In this document: piece by piece, positions 1 to 8,057 of the stretch | Position numbering within the stretch: the first letter of the stretch is position 1 | Layout of the letters: every line of letters begins with the position of its first letter | Assembly: GCA_027491085.1 (NCBI GenBank) | Contig: JAIXWW010000019.1 | Location: 186,001-250,000, forward strand | Length of the DNA: 64,000 nucleotides | Origin: Bacteroidota bacterium | Lineage (GTDB): Bacteria > Bacteroidota > Bacteroidia > UKL13-3 | Direction: 5' to 3' | The notes under the pieces: model-generated | The model's input: the letters and a program-made list of their open reading frames with translations, nothing else | What the model was told of the DNA's origin: nothing | The model's database searches: none | Translations under genes and position numbers: made by a program

Positions 1-1
1 T

Positions 2-730
2 TCAATCATTAAATTGAGCGCTTCAATGGCGAATAAATTTAATGCCAAATTGCATTTTTTATTTTATGATCTGCCTGAAGTTGATTTATCATCTCAATTA
101 ACAGGTATAAGTTTTGAAACAGAATACAGAAACAATGCAAGTCCAAAAGATTTGGCATCAAGACTGAACAATCTTTTGCCTGATTTACTTATATTAAGTA
201 ACAAAACTAAAGATAGTAATGAGGGCTTATTTTCAGTAAATGATTCTTGCAAGATTATTGAACACGCTGACAAACCCGTTTTAACCATCCCTGGAAATTA
301 CCATTTTGAGCAGTTTAGCAAAATATTAATTCCAATTGATACAAGTTTTGAAACCCGACAAAAAGGACCTGCAACCATTGTAATGGCTCAAAAATACAAC
401 GCTTATGTAAATATTTTAGGCGTGAGTACTGATAAAAGCAAAGACAGTGAGGTAACTGTTTCAAATTATTGCAGACAAGTAAGTAACAAGGTAGCTGAAA
501 ATGGGATTGATAATGAAATTGAAATACGATTAGGAGGCAATATTACAGAACAAACACTTAGTTATGCGAATGAAATTGGTGCAGACTTGGTAGTAATTAT
601 GACAGAACAAGAAGTCAACTTCAAATCTTTTTTTACAGGCAAATTCTCAGAACAATTTATAAAATTAGCCAATTTCCCTGTGCTTAGTGTTAATACAAAA
701 GATCTAATAGTAAGTGAAGCTAGATTATAA
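2..730 (+). CDS. Universal stress protein, tandem Usp domains (5' end cut by window)
   Basis: The reading frame is open back to base 2, so the gene begins before the window. The TTG at 14 given by the ORF track is probably internal, because the residues before it (SIIKLSASMANKFNAKLHFL) look like the first helix and strand of a Usp domain. Two Usp-like halves are visible. The second starts near FSKILIPIDTSF and ends with the family's closing pattern, GADLVVIMTEQE, then FTGKFSEQFIKLANFPVLSV. Bacteroidota two-domain Usp proteins are about 270-290 residues, so only a few dozen residues should be missing. The usual role is ATP- or AMP-linked stress adaptation in the cytoplasm; the ligand cannot be read here. 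A strong terminator follows the stop. Confidence 0.85.
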   Translation, partial: SIIKLSASMANKFNAKLHFLFYDLPEVDLSSQLTGISFETEYRNNASPKDLASRLNNLLPDLLILSNKTKDSNEGLFSVNDSCKIIEHADKPVLTIPGNYHFEQFSKILIPIDTSFETRQKGPATIVMAQKYNAYVNILGVSTDKSKDSEVTVSNYCRQVSNKVAENGIDNEIEIRLGGNITEQTLSYANEIGADLVVIMTEQEVNFKSFFTGKFSEQFIKLANFPVLSVNTKDLIVSEARL

Positions 731-748
731 TTGTTAAGTAGTTAAAAT

Positions 749-786
749 AAAAAGACCCATTGGAAAATTTTCCAATGGGTCTTTTT
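749..786. terminator. Palindromic rho-independent terminator after usp
   Basis: AAAAAGACCCATTGGAAAA is followed directly by its exact reverse complement, giving a 38-base perfect dyad with A and T runs at the ends. It can terminate transcription in either direction. Confidence 0.85.
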
Positions 787-811
787 ATTTACTATTCATT
801 ATATTACATAA

Positions 812-839
812 AAAAACCGCACCAATTAAGTGCGGTTTT
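812..839 (-). terminator. Terminator of the Omp28-like gene
   Basis: The stem AAAACCGCAC/GTGCGGTTTT with a TTAATTG loop (minus strand) ends in a T run. It lies 17 bases past the stop of the 856-2805 gene. Confidence 0.8.
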
Positions 840-855
840 CTGTTATTAAATATTA

Positions 856-2805
856 TTATTTAGCAATATTTAATTTTTTGCTAGAAACAATACCATTTGC
901 TTCAATTTCAACAATGTATAAACCATTGTTTAAAGATGAACAATCAATAGTAGATTCAGTTGTTCTGATAACTTCTTTACCTGTTAAATCTTTAACACTA
1001 ATGGATAAATTCTTCACATTATTAGTAGGTGTAACTATAGTAAAATTATTAGTAGCAGGATTAGGGAAAATTTCAAAAGAAACTTCTTTTGAATTCTCTT
1101 CAACAGCTAATTTAGTATAAGAATTTACATTAATTTCATCAATGAATAATGAATTACCATGAGTACCAGATGTTGCAGTAAGTTTAACTAAAACTTTTTT
1201 GTTTTTGTATTCACTTAAAGAAACTCTAACATATTTGTATTCTCCACCTTTAGGATCGTAAAAGGTATTTGCAGTAGTAGGTTGACCAGTTTCAACACAA
1301 TTAACAGTGTTAACTTTAGTCCAAGTTGCACCACAATCAATTGATACATATAAATCAATTGTAGGTGCAGTTCCACCCAATTCACCATCAGAATAAGCGT
1401 AATAATAAGAAACGCCAGGATCAGTGTTAGCTGAATAATCTACTTCACCAAATATAATACTAGCTGGTTTATTTGCTGTATTCCAAGAGTTATGAAGTTT
1501 TAAAACTACTGCACTTGCTGAACCAAATTGACCGTATTTTGTAGTAGAACCAGTTAAAATTTGCATATTAGGATTTTCGCTTAAATCAAAAGCCATATTA
1601 GCAGGAATACCTGATTCGAAGCCAGCCTTGAACGTTGTAAATGCAGCTTGTTTAAATCCAAATGTAGAAGTGCTAGCTAAATCATTACTATTATCTGTAT
1701 CATACAAATTATTTGCATTGATATTTTTAAAGCCAGCAAAAGCTAATTTAAACGTACCAGTATTATTTAAATTTATTGTTCCCCAATCAACTATTGTTTT
1801 TGCTCCCTTAGCAAGTGAACCAGTAAATGTTTTAGTAGTTGCAGTGCCATTTACAGTAGCAGTAACATCAAAAGAAGTAACTTCTGCATCTAAATTATTT
1901 GTAACTTCAACTTTGGGATTAATTGAGCTAAAACAATAGCCTGAAGGCATTACAGTGATATCTTTTAATGCTAAATCTGTTTTTAAAGTTGGATCAAAAT
2001 CTACTTTTGCTCCTGAACCTGATAATATTTTTGAACCACCAGCTGACTCAGTTACAAAAGCAACGACATTTAATTTGTTTAAAACTGCTTCAATATTATT
2101 ATAGCTTGCAGGAATGGTAGTCGTAATTTTTTTGTACATGTAATGGTCTTTAGTGGTGGTGTCAATTACCTCACCAAAATTTCCAGCTGTTAATAATTGA
2201 CGTAAAGCGTGATTATGCTTGTATTGTCCATTAACGAAATTTGATGGATTAGCATTACTACCATCTATTTGAGATCCTAAGATACCATCTTGAGTTAAGG
2301 CAACTGTTAGGTAATTTTTAGGTTGTGCACTAGCGCTTGTATAATATACTTCAACTTCAGTAGTTAAAACTCTTGTTTTAAAATCAACAAACGCTTTAAC
2401 ATAAACATTTACCGGAGACGACTCATTTAAAATTGCTGATGCTTGCGATGCCCATAAATTTCTACCTTGTCCCCAAGGTGATGTATTTCTATTTACTGAA
2501 CCACTTGGGTATCCTGTAATACCTGCTGCTGCATCAATTGCATTACCAGCAGGTGTTCTTAAATCAAGCTGACCTGCAGAAGGTGCTGCAAATGAACCAG
2601 AGTGAATGTTAATTAAAAAAACTTTTCCAGGATTAGATGCTTCAATTTGATTAGCAATAACATGTCCAGCAGGACACCAAGTACAGTTAATTCCAGTAAA
2701 CTCCTCTAAAACTACATTTCTTTTCTGTGGAGTTGTAGCAACCCACTGTTGTGCTGAGGCGTGAATTGCGGCAAAGCATAAACCTGCAAGTAATAATTTT
2801 TTCAT
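856..2805 (-). CDS. Secreted Omp28-like protein with T9SS sorting domain
   Basis: The 649-residue protein opens with a signal peptide (MKKLLLAGLCFAAIHASA). It continues with a thioredoxin-like Omp28 region near residues 27-130, including NVVLEEFTGINCTWCPAGH with a CxxC pair, followed by beta-rich domains. The last 75 residues form a T9SS type A sorting domain: the FEIFPNPATNNFTI motif, a DLTGKEV strand, and NGLYIVEIEANG. Export through Sec and then the Por system to the cell surface is expected. Omp28 relatives are surface proteins of uncertain function. The CxxC may be redox-active, but that is inference. It is a single-gene unit with its own terminator. Confidence 0.85.
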   Translation of the reverse strand: MKKLLLAGLCFAAIHASAQQWVATTPQKRNVVLEEFTGINCTWCPAGHVIANQIEASNPGKVFLINIHSGSFAAPSAGQLDLRTPAGNAIDAAAGITGYPSGSVNRNTSPWGQGRNLWASQASAILNESSPVNVYVKAFVDFKTRVLTTEVEVYYTSASAQPKNYLTVALTQDGILGSQIDGSNANPSNFVNGQYKHNHALRQLLTAGNFGEVIDTTTKDHYMYKKITTTIPASYNNIEAVLNKLNVVAFVTESAGGSKILSGSGAKVDFDPTLKTDLALKDITVMPSGYCFSSINPKVEVTNNLDAEVTSFDVTATVNGTATTKTFTGSLAKGAKTIVDWGTINLNNTGTFKLAFAGFKNINANNLYDTDNSNDLASTSTFGFKQAAFTTFKAGFESGIPANMAFDLSENPNMQILTGSTTKYGQFGSASAVVLKLHNSWNTANKPASIIFGEVDYSANTDPGVSYYYAYSDGELGGTAPTIDLYVSIDCGATWTKVNTVNCVETGQPTTANTFYDPKGGEYKYVRVSLSEYKNKKVLVKLTATSGTHGNSLFIDEINVNSYTKLAVEENSKEVSFEIFPNPATNNFTIVTPTNNVKNLSISVKDLTGKEVIRTTESTIDCSSLNNGLYIVEIEANGIVSSKKLNIAK

Positions 2806-2917
2806 ATAATTAATTTGTATTTTAAAATATCAATATTAAGGTTTTTTTTAGAAATTTCACTTGCTTTTTGTCACTTTTTAGCGAAAATAAAAAATAGCAA
2901 TATTTTCAATTTCAACT

Positions 2918-2925
2918 TACTTTTG
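2918..2925 (+). promoter_or_regulatory. Possible -7 promoter box for recF
   Basis: TACTTTTG matches the Bacteroidota -7 consensus TAnnTTTG. It ends 7 bases before the recF ATG, which implies an almost leaderless mRNA. No clear -33 TTTG box is seen. Confidence 0.4.
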
Positions 2926-2932
2926 AAGACCA

Positions 2933-4036
2933 ATGCTTTTGAACTTAAATACAATAAGACTTTACAATTTTAAAAACTACAAAACCATAAATTTTGATTT
3001 TTGTAATCAGATTAATTGTTTTACTGGATTAAATGGAAGTGGTAAAACAAATGTTTTAGATGCAATTTATTATCTGTGTTTCACAAAAAGCTATTTTCAA
3101 AACCAAGATTTTATTAACATAAATCAAGGCGAAGTAGAAATGAGTATTTTTGGTGTTTTTAATAAGAATAGCAACATAGAGAATGTTCAATTGATTATTA
3201 AAAAAGGGAGTAAGAAATTTAAAGTAAATAATAACGAATACCCAAAGCTATCTGATCATATAGGTATATATCCACTTGTTATTATTGCTCCAAATGATAT
3301 ATACTTAATTCATGAAGGAAGCGAAGAAAGACGAAAATTCATCGATTCTTTTATTTCTCAATTTGATAAAGAATATTTATTTCAATTAATACAATACAAT
3401 AAAACTCTAGAGCAAAGAAATGCACTTTTGAAAAGCTTTTTCGATAACCAATATTTTAATGAAAGTTTGATAGAAACCTACAATTTAAAATTAACACTAA
3501 CAGGCAAAATCATTTTTGAAAAAAGAAAATTATTTATGCTTGATTTTGAAGTTTTATTTTCAAAATATTATAACCTCATTAGTAATGAAAGTGATACAAT
3601 AGCTCTAAAATATGAAAGCCAATTATTAGATAATAACCTCGATACATTACTCAATAATTCAATTGCAATAGACAGGGCATCACAAAGGACCACAAAAGGC
3701 ATTCATAAAGATGATATTATATTTGAAATCAATTATCTCCCTTTAAAAAAAATGGGAAGTCAAGGTCAGCAAAAGTCGTATATCATAGCGTTAAAACTGG
3801 CTCAATACGAATACTTATTGTTAAAAACTGGCATAAAGCCAATTCTTTTACTTGATGATATTTTTGAAAAGCTGGATAATAACCGATTGGCTATTATTCT
3901 CTCCATGATTGCCAACGATAATTTTGGGCAAATATTTATTAGCGATACCGACAAAAAAAGGCTTGAAGAAATGTTTAAAAATCTCCAAGCCAATATTAAG
4001 TATTTTGAAATTGATAAAGGAAATTTAGTGGTTTAA
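2933..4036 (+). CDS. recF: DNA replication/repair protein RecF
   Basis: This is the SMC-like ATPase that helps load RecA at gapped DNA together with RecO and RecR. The length of 367 residues is normal for the family. Walker A is GLNGSGKT (residues 32-39), the ABC-type signature region contains GSQGQQKSYIIALKLAQ near residue 275, and Walker B is LLLDDIFEKLD near residue 305. The N-terminus LNTIRLYNFKNYKTI is the standard RecF opening, which supports the ATG at 2933. The stop overlaps the stop region of the convergent receiver gene by 4 bases. It is not next to dnaA, dnaN or gyrB, unlike in many other phyla. Confidence 0.95.
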   Translation: MLLNLNTIRLYNFKNYKTINFDFCNQINCFTGLNGSGKTNVLDAIYYLCFTKSYFQNQDFININQGEVEMSIFGVFNKNSNIENVQLIIKKGSKKFKVNNNEYPKLSDHIGIYPLVIIAPNDIYLIHEGSEERRKFIDSFISQFDKEYLFQLIQYNKTLEQRNALLKSFFDNQYFNESLIETYNLKLTLTGKIIFEKRKLFMLDFEVLFSKYYNLISNESDTIALKYESQLLDNNLDTLLNNSIAIDRASQRTTKGIHKDDIIFEINYLPLKKMGSQGQQKSYIIALKLAQYEYLLLKTGIKPILLLDDIFEKLDNNRLAIILSMIANDNFGQIFISDTDKKRLEEMFKNLQANIKYFEIDKGNLVV

Positions 4037-4401
4037 CTTTTAGCATTTAAAGCCAAATCAATGGCTAATTCTACCATTTGAGAAGTAATAGGTTTTGATA
4101 AAAAACCATGGCTATTTGCTTCGCTGATTCTTTTAAAAGTTTCGCTTTCTTTATGACTAGATGTAAAAATAACTTTGGTCTTATCCCCTACTATTTTGGC
4201 AGTATCTACTCCATCAAGCTTATTATTTAACTCAATATCCATAATACAAATATCTATTGTTTCGCGCCTGATAATATCAATGGCCTCAAAACCATTTGTA
4301 CAAGAAATAATATTTTTATAATTTAAACCATTAAGTGTTTTACGTAAAACTTCTCTAGTTAACTCATCATCTTCCACTATTAAGAATGTTATATTTTTCA
4401 T
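4033..4401 (-). CDS. Stand-alone response-regulator receiver protein
   Basis: This 122-residue, CheY-like single-domain protein has the full set of receiver residues: acidic pocket D11/D12 (VEDDE), phospho-acceptor D55 in ICIMDIEL, T80/S81 in VIFTSS, and K103 in LSKPI. There is no output domain and no histidine kinase nearby, so the partner is unknown. Single-domain receivers usually relay phosphate or bind a target protein. The gene converges on recF with a 4-base overlap and has 214 bases of AT-rich sequence upstream, where its promoter must lie. Confidence 0.9.
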   Translation of the reverse strand: MKNITFLIVEDDELTREVLRKTLNGLNYKNIISCTNGFEAIDIIRRETIDICIMDIELNNKLDGVDTAKIVGDKTKVIFTSSHKESETFKRISEANSHGFLSKPITSQMVELAIDLALNAKS

Positions 4402-4615
4402 GTATTTTAGTTTTTTTCTACGAATGTGGTAATTATTTCAGATAAATTACCATTAAATAATTAAATTTATTAGCACATTCATGTGTTTTTAATAAACAAA
4501 TAGACAAACCAAAAAGCATATTTTTTAAAACTAACAAAACAAATTTTAAAAATTGACGTATAAACAATAATAACTTATTATTGCAAATTATTAAAACCTG
4601 GAATTAACTACACTA

Positions 4616-5569
4616 ATGAAAGTAACAGATATAATTAAAAATGCCAAAGACACCTTATTTTCTATTGAAATTTTACCACCATTAAAGGGTAAGGATATTA
4701 AATCTGTATATAGTGGAATTGATCCTTTGATAGAATTTAAGCCAGCATTTATTGATGTAACTTATCATCGTGAAGAATTTGTTTTGCGTAAACGTAATGA
4801 TGGAGGCTTTGATAAGGTATACACCCGCAAACGTCCCGGTACTGTGGCTATCTGTGCTGCTTTAATGAATCACTACAAAATTGATACTGTACCTCATTTA
4901 ATTTGTGGTGGATTTAGTAAAGAGGAAACCGAAAATGCACTAATTGAATTAAACTTTTTAGGGGTAGATAATGTACTTGTTTTGAGAGGCGACAATGTTA
5001 AAAATGAATCGAATTTTATTCCTGAACATGATGGAAACAAGGACTCGATAGAACTCCTAAAACAAGTTAAAAATATGAACAACGGGATTTATCTTGACCC
5101 AGACCTAGAAAACGCTACGCCTTCTAATTTTTGTATTTCAGTTTCGGGATATCCAGAAAAACACTATGAAGCTCCAAACATGAATAGCGATCTAAAATGG
5201 TTAAAAGCCAAAATAGATGCAGGTGCTGAATATATTGTTACTCAAATGTTTTTTGATAATCAAAAATTTTTGAATTTTGTTAAAACTGTAAAAGATATGG
5301 GCATTGATGTTCCTATTATTCCTGGTATAAAACCAATTACAACAAAAAAACAACTTAGCATCCTTCCTAAAATATTTCATATTGACATCCCTGTAGAGTT
5401 AACCAATGAAATTGAAAAATGTAAAGACGATAAGGCCGTAAAACAAGTTGGAATTGAGTGGGCTATACAACAATCAATTGAACTGAAGAATGCGGGCACT
5501 CCTGTACTACATTATTACACCATGGGATTGGCAGAAACAACCAAACAAATAGCTAGTAAAGTTTTTTAA
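4616..5569 (+). CDS. metF: Methylenetetrahydrofolate reductase (FAD TIM barrel)
   Basis: It reduces 5,10-methylene-THF to 5-methyl-THF for methionine synthesis. The 317-residue protein has the Bacteroidota MetF hallmarks: FSIEILPPLKGKD at residues 16-28 (the Glu matches the catalytic Glu of E. coli MetF), VTYHREEFV, the flavin-site segment VLRGDN, and AEYIVTQMFFDN. The length is typical of bacterial MetF without the eukaryotic regulatory domain. A 44-residue zinc-ribbon gene starts 7 bases after its stop and is probably cotranscribed. It is functionally related to fhs near 60 kb, which also handles one-carbon folates. Confidence 0.94.
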   Translation: MKVTDIIKNAKDTLFSIEILPPLKGKDIKSVYSGIDPLIEFKPAFIDVTYHREEFVLRKRNDGGFDKVYTRKRPGTVAICAALMNHYKIDTVPHLICGGFSKEETENALIELNFLGVDNVLVLRGDNVKNESNFIPEHDGNKDSIELLKQVKNMNNGIYLDPDLENATPSNFCISVSGYPEKHYEAPNMNSDLKWLKAKIDAGAEYIVTQMFFDNQKFLNFVKTVKDMGIDVPIIPGIKPITTKKQLSILPKIFHIDIPVELTNEIEKCKDDKAVKQVGIEWAIQQSIELKNAGTPVLHYYTMGLAETTKQIASKVF

Positions 5570-5576
5570 CTAAAAT

Positions 5577-5711
5577 ATGAAAGGGGTAAAAAAAGAAAAC
5601 CTACCCACCAAAATATGTTTGGTTTGTAATAAACCTTTTGTTTGGCGCAAAAAATGGCAAAAAGTATGGACAGAGGTAAAATATTGTAGTAATAGGTGTA
5701 AAGGAAAATAG
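5577..5711 (+). CDS. DUF2256-type small zinc-ribbon protein (absent from ORF track)
   Basis: This 44-codon ORF (MKGVKKENLPTKICLVCNKP...) is too short for the supplied track. Its pattern matches the DUF2256 family: LPTKIC-x2-C, then PFVWRKKWQKVWTEVKYCS and a final CSNRC. The four cysteines C14, C17, C37 and C41 form a treble-clef or zinc-ribbon-like CxxC...CxxxC set. Function is unknown. It begins 7 bases after metF and probably shares its transcript; the opposing gene at 5722 ends 10 bases further on. The match to a recognisable family pattern makes it very likely real despite its size. Confidence 0.85.
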   Translation: MKGVKKENLPTKICLVCNKPFVWRKKWQKVWTEVKYCSNRCKGK

Positions 5712-5721
5712 TTTAATATTA

Positions 5722-6186
5722 TTACATATAAAGTAATACTTCTTCGTTATTTACAATTTTGATATTGTCGATCAAATTATTTTCTAACACGTTTGCCCAT
5801 GTCTCAAGATATAAAGCTACGTCTTCCCTCTTGTTATTTTTTAATATGGGTGTGTTTTCAGGTAAATTAGATAAAATTAATGGATCTGAAAGATATTCTA
5901 AATGCTTTAAATCGTTGGTGCTTAATCCTTTTTCTAGCAATCCGAAAATCATTTTATCCATCTGCATACCACTTGTTGGGCAATAATCATTAACTTGTTC
6001 AGTCCAATCACCAACACCAACCATTGCATATTCATGGATGGTTTTTTTATCAATATTCAATAAAGTTTGAGCCAAGTTTCCACAATTACAATTTCCCATG
6101 TGTCCCCATTCGTAGGGTTTGCCATTTCGCAAATTTTTAGCTGTAATTCTAAATGCTTCAATTAACAATAAATTTACCTTTGCCAT
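5722..6186 (-). CDS. Conserved hypothetical protein with HMGNCNCGNL motif
   Basis: A 154-residue soluble protein without signal peptide or membrane segment. Near residues 25-40 it reads YEWGHMGNCNCGNLAQTLL, where a His and two Cys could bind metal or act in catalysis. A second Cys-containing stretch, DYCPTSGMQMD, follows near residue 68. I believe similar proteins occur in other Bacteroidota, but I cannot assign a family. It stands between the convergent metF/DUF2256 unit and queE, with 64 bases separating it from queE. No function should be assumed. Confidence 0.75.
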   Translation of the reverse strand: MAKVNLLLIEAFRITAKNLRNGKPYEWGHMGNCNCGNLAQTLLNIDKKTIHEYAMVGVGDWTEQVNDYCPTSGMQMDKMIFGLLEKGLSTNDLKHLEYLSDPLILSNLPENTPILKNNKREDVALYLETWANVLENNLIDNIKIVNNEEVLLYM

Positions 6187-6250
6187 AATGATTTCTATTT
6201 ATAGTATATAAAAAAATAATTGTGAAATTGTTTTTTAAAATTAATATTGT

Positions 6251-6856
6251 TTAAGGTATTTGCAAAAACTTGTGAGTTTGCAAGCTAATTTTCCATTTAG
6301 GATTTTGTTTTACATATTCAATAATTTGTGGAAGCATTTGGCTAGATTTATCCCACTCTGGTTGTAAATAAAGCTTACAATTAGGATTTACCAAAGCAGC
6401 ATATTTTTCGGCCCAATCAAAGTCAGATTTATTAAAAACCACTATTTTTAATTCGTTGGCTTTTTCAATTACTTCTAATAAAGGTTCTTTAAACTTTTTT
6501 GGCGAAAGGCAAATCCAATCCCAACTGCCACTTAAAGGGCTTGAGCCACTTGTTTCAATATTGGTTTCAATATAATTTGATTGTAGTAATTCAGTTAGCT
6601 CATTTAGGTTATGCAAAAGAGGCTCTCCACCTGTTATTACAGCCATTTCGGCTTTAGCTTCTTTTATGTACTGAAGCATAGTGTTTAATCCAATTTTTGG
6701 ATGGCTATTAGCATCCCAACTTTCTTTTACATCGCACCAAACACAGCCTACATCGCAACCGCCTAAACGTAAAAAGTAGGCCGCCCTCCCAGTATGAAAA
6801 CCTTCACCTTGCAGTGTATAAAAATGTTCCATTAACGGAAGTGTGGTGTTGCTCAT
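6251..6856 (-). CDS. queE: 7-carboxy-7-deazaguanine synthase (radical SAM)
   Basis: QueE converts 6-carboxytetrahydropterin to 7-carboxy-7-deazaguanine, the ring contraction step of queuosine synthesis. The 201-residue protein carries a radical-SAM cluster motif with Cys at 34, 38 and 41 (LGGCDVGCVWCD, CX3CX2C). The substrate-side segment HFYTLQGEGFHTGR lies ahead of it, ITGGEPLLH follows, and the C-terminus is SLQTHKFLQIP, all typical of Bacteroidota QueE. The spacing CX3CX2C is allowed in this family. queG, a later step of the same pathway, lies at 62.9 kb. Confidence 0.94.
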   Translation of the reverse strand: MSNTTLPLMEHFYTLQGEGFHTGRAAYFLRLGGCDVGCVWCDVKESWDANSHPKIGLNTMLQYIKEAKAEMAVITGGEPLLHNLNELTELLQSNYIETNIETSGSSPLSGSWDWICLSPKKFKEPLLEVIEKANELKIVVFNKSDFDWAEKYAALVNPNCKLYLQPEWDKSSQMLPQIIEYVKQNPKWKISLQTHKFLQIP

Positions 6857-6908
6857 GATGTAATTTGTTTACTGCAAAGAAAACGGAAAGATTGGTAAAA
6901 CGAAAGTA

Positions 6909-7139
6909 TTAAACAGTTTCTATTTCCTTTGAATAAAGCACCTTGTCGTTATGTTGGTACAATACCACATTTTCAGGATTAATAACCACAGGTTTATCCT
7001 TTAAGAAAAATAAAATGAATAAAGATACAATAGGTAAAAATAAACCAATAATAAACCACAACCAAAAACTTCGTCCTTTACAAATGGCTAAATAACCCAT
7101 AACAGGCGCATAAAAAACCAATAATACTAAAGCTTCCAT
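6909..7139 (-). CDS. Small two-helix membrane protein, unknown
   Basis: A 76-residue protein with two predicted membrane helices, residues about 2-18 (ALVLLVFYAPVMGYLA) and 26-46 (FWLWFIIGLFLPIVSLFILFF), then a short charged tail. It follows the sufT-like gene by 11 bases and is probably the last gene of the suf transcript. I do not recognise the family. Small paired-helix proteins like this are common at operon ends and could be an accessory membrane protein; a role in Fe-S assembly is not supported beyond position. Confidence 0.65.
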   Translation of the reverse strand: MEALVLLVFYAPVMGYLAICKGRSFWLWFIIGLFLPIVSLFILFFLKDKPVVINPENVVLYQHNDKVLYSKEIETV

Positions 7140-7150
7140 TTTTAATTACT

Positions 7151-7495
7151 TTACAAAAATCCCAATTGCAATTTGGCGGCTTCGCTCATTAAGTCTTGAC
7201 TCCAAGGTGGATCAAAAGTTACACGAACCTCCACTTCATTTACACCTTCAATAGCGCTTAACTTTTCTTTTATTTCAGCAGGCATACTTTGCGCTGCAGG
7301 GCAAAATGGCGAAGTTAAACTCATTACAATTTCGATGTTTAATTCATTAGAAACATTTACTTCATAAATTAAACCTAATTCGTAAATGTTTACAGGAATC
7401 TCAGGATCGTACACTGTTTGAATAACTTGTATAGCTTCGTTTTGTACATCTACAAAAGTGCGAAGTGGTTTATGTTCTATGTTGGTTTCTTCCAT
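7151..7495 (-). CDS. sufT: DUF59/MIP18-family Fe-S maturation protein (SufT-like)
   Basis: This 114-residue protein matches the MIP18/DUF59 fold. Visible motifs are the early VYDPEIPVNIYELGLIYEV, the TSPFCPAAQSMP segment with the conserved Cys65, and VTFDPPWSQDLMSEAAK. Family members (SufT and the eukaryotic CIA factor MIP18) help mature Fe-S proteins, and the position at the end of the suf locus fits. The start at 7495 lies four bases from a repeat (CCAGAGGCCAGAAGCAAAAC on the minus strand) that forms its leader. The name sufT follows the family and context; biochemical role in this organism is inferred. Confidence 0.88.
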   Translation of the reverse strand: MEETNIEHKPLRTFVDVQNEAIQVIQTVYDPEIPVNIYELGLIYEVNVSNELNIEIVMSLTSPFCPAAQSMPAEIKEKLSAIEGVNEVEVRVTFDPPWSQDLMSEAAKLQLGFL

Positions 7496-7499
7496 ATTG

Positions 7500-7620
7500 T
7501 TTTGCTTCTGGCCTCTGGCTCCCGATAGCTATCGGGATGGCCGCTGGCGTTTTAAACTTTTTTATTTTTCCAATTTTCTTTGCTAGGAACTGTAGGCTAG
7601 TTGCCGGAGGCCTTATAAGC
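7500..7620 (-). repeat. suf-locus spacer repeats with 16-base palindrome
   Basis: The sufE-sufT spacer contains GCTTCTGGCCTCTGGCT, the perfect 16-base palindrome CCCGATAGCTATCGGG (7521-7536), and GGCCGCTGGCG. Near 7587-7612 the variant GGCTAGTTGCCGGAGGCC overlaps the sufE 3' end. The same words recur at 8030-8056 and 12066-12176. Confidence 0.75.
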
Positions 7621-8028
7621 TAAAGCATACATTTTTATCTGTTTAATCATGTTGGTAAATCCATTGCTACGTTGGCTACCAATCATGCGGCTCATGCCTA
7701 TTTTTTCTATAAAAAACAATTCACTATTTAAAATATTATCAGGTGTTTGGTTGCTCCAAACTTGAACCAATAAACTCACCAAACCTTTGGTAATTTCAGT
7801 ATTGCTATCTGCTTCAAAAATTACTTTGCCATCCATAAAACTTGGATAAACCCAAACTTTACTTTGGCAGCCTTTTACTATAAAATCTTCTGTTTTATGA
7901 GCTTCAGGCATGGCTGGTAATTTTTTACCTAAATCCATTAAGTAAAACAATATGCTTTCCATATCGCCATCAAATAACTCAAAGTTTTCGATGATTTCGT
8001 TTTGTATGTCTGTTATATTTTTTTGCAT
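7597..8028 (-). CDS. sufE: Sulfur acceptor SufE
   Basis: SufE accepts persulfide sulfur from SufS and passes it to the SufBCD scaffold. The 143-residue protein has the active-site Cys54 in IVKGCQSKVWVYP and the family ending with GSQRSNGFTNMIKQIKMYA. Length is normal. Its ATG lies in the end of a repeat (CCGGAAGCCAAATGCAAAA on the minus strand), and the last codons with the TAG stop lie in another copy (GGCAACTAGCC). The final residues, KASGN, are therefore probably repeat-derived rather than ancestral. It follows sufS by 21 bases. Confidence 0.93.
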   Translation of the reverse strand: MQKNITDIQNEIIENFELFDGDMESILFYLMDLGKKLPAMPEAHKTEDFIVKGCQSKVWVYPSFMDGKVIFEADSNTEITKGLVSLLVQVWSNQTPDNILNSELFFIEKIGMSRMIGSQRSNGFTNMIKQIKMYALAYKASGN

Positions 8029-8057
8029 TTGGCTTCCGGCAACTGGCTTCTAGCTAT
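8026..8057 (-). repeat. suf-locus repeat joining sufS and sufE
   Basis: TTTGGCTTCCGGCAACTGGCTTCTAGC (plus strand) fills the whole junction. Read on the minus strand, it supplies the sufS stop (TAG in ATAGCTAGAAGCC) and the bases surrounding the sufE ATG. Confidence 0.7.

Noticed and set aside
830-1939. Plus-strand ORFs inside the Omp28-like gene (830-1120, 1628-1939)
   Set aside because: They are antisense shadows of a well-supported coding sequence and lack family features.
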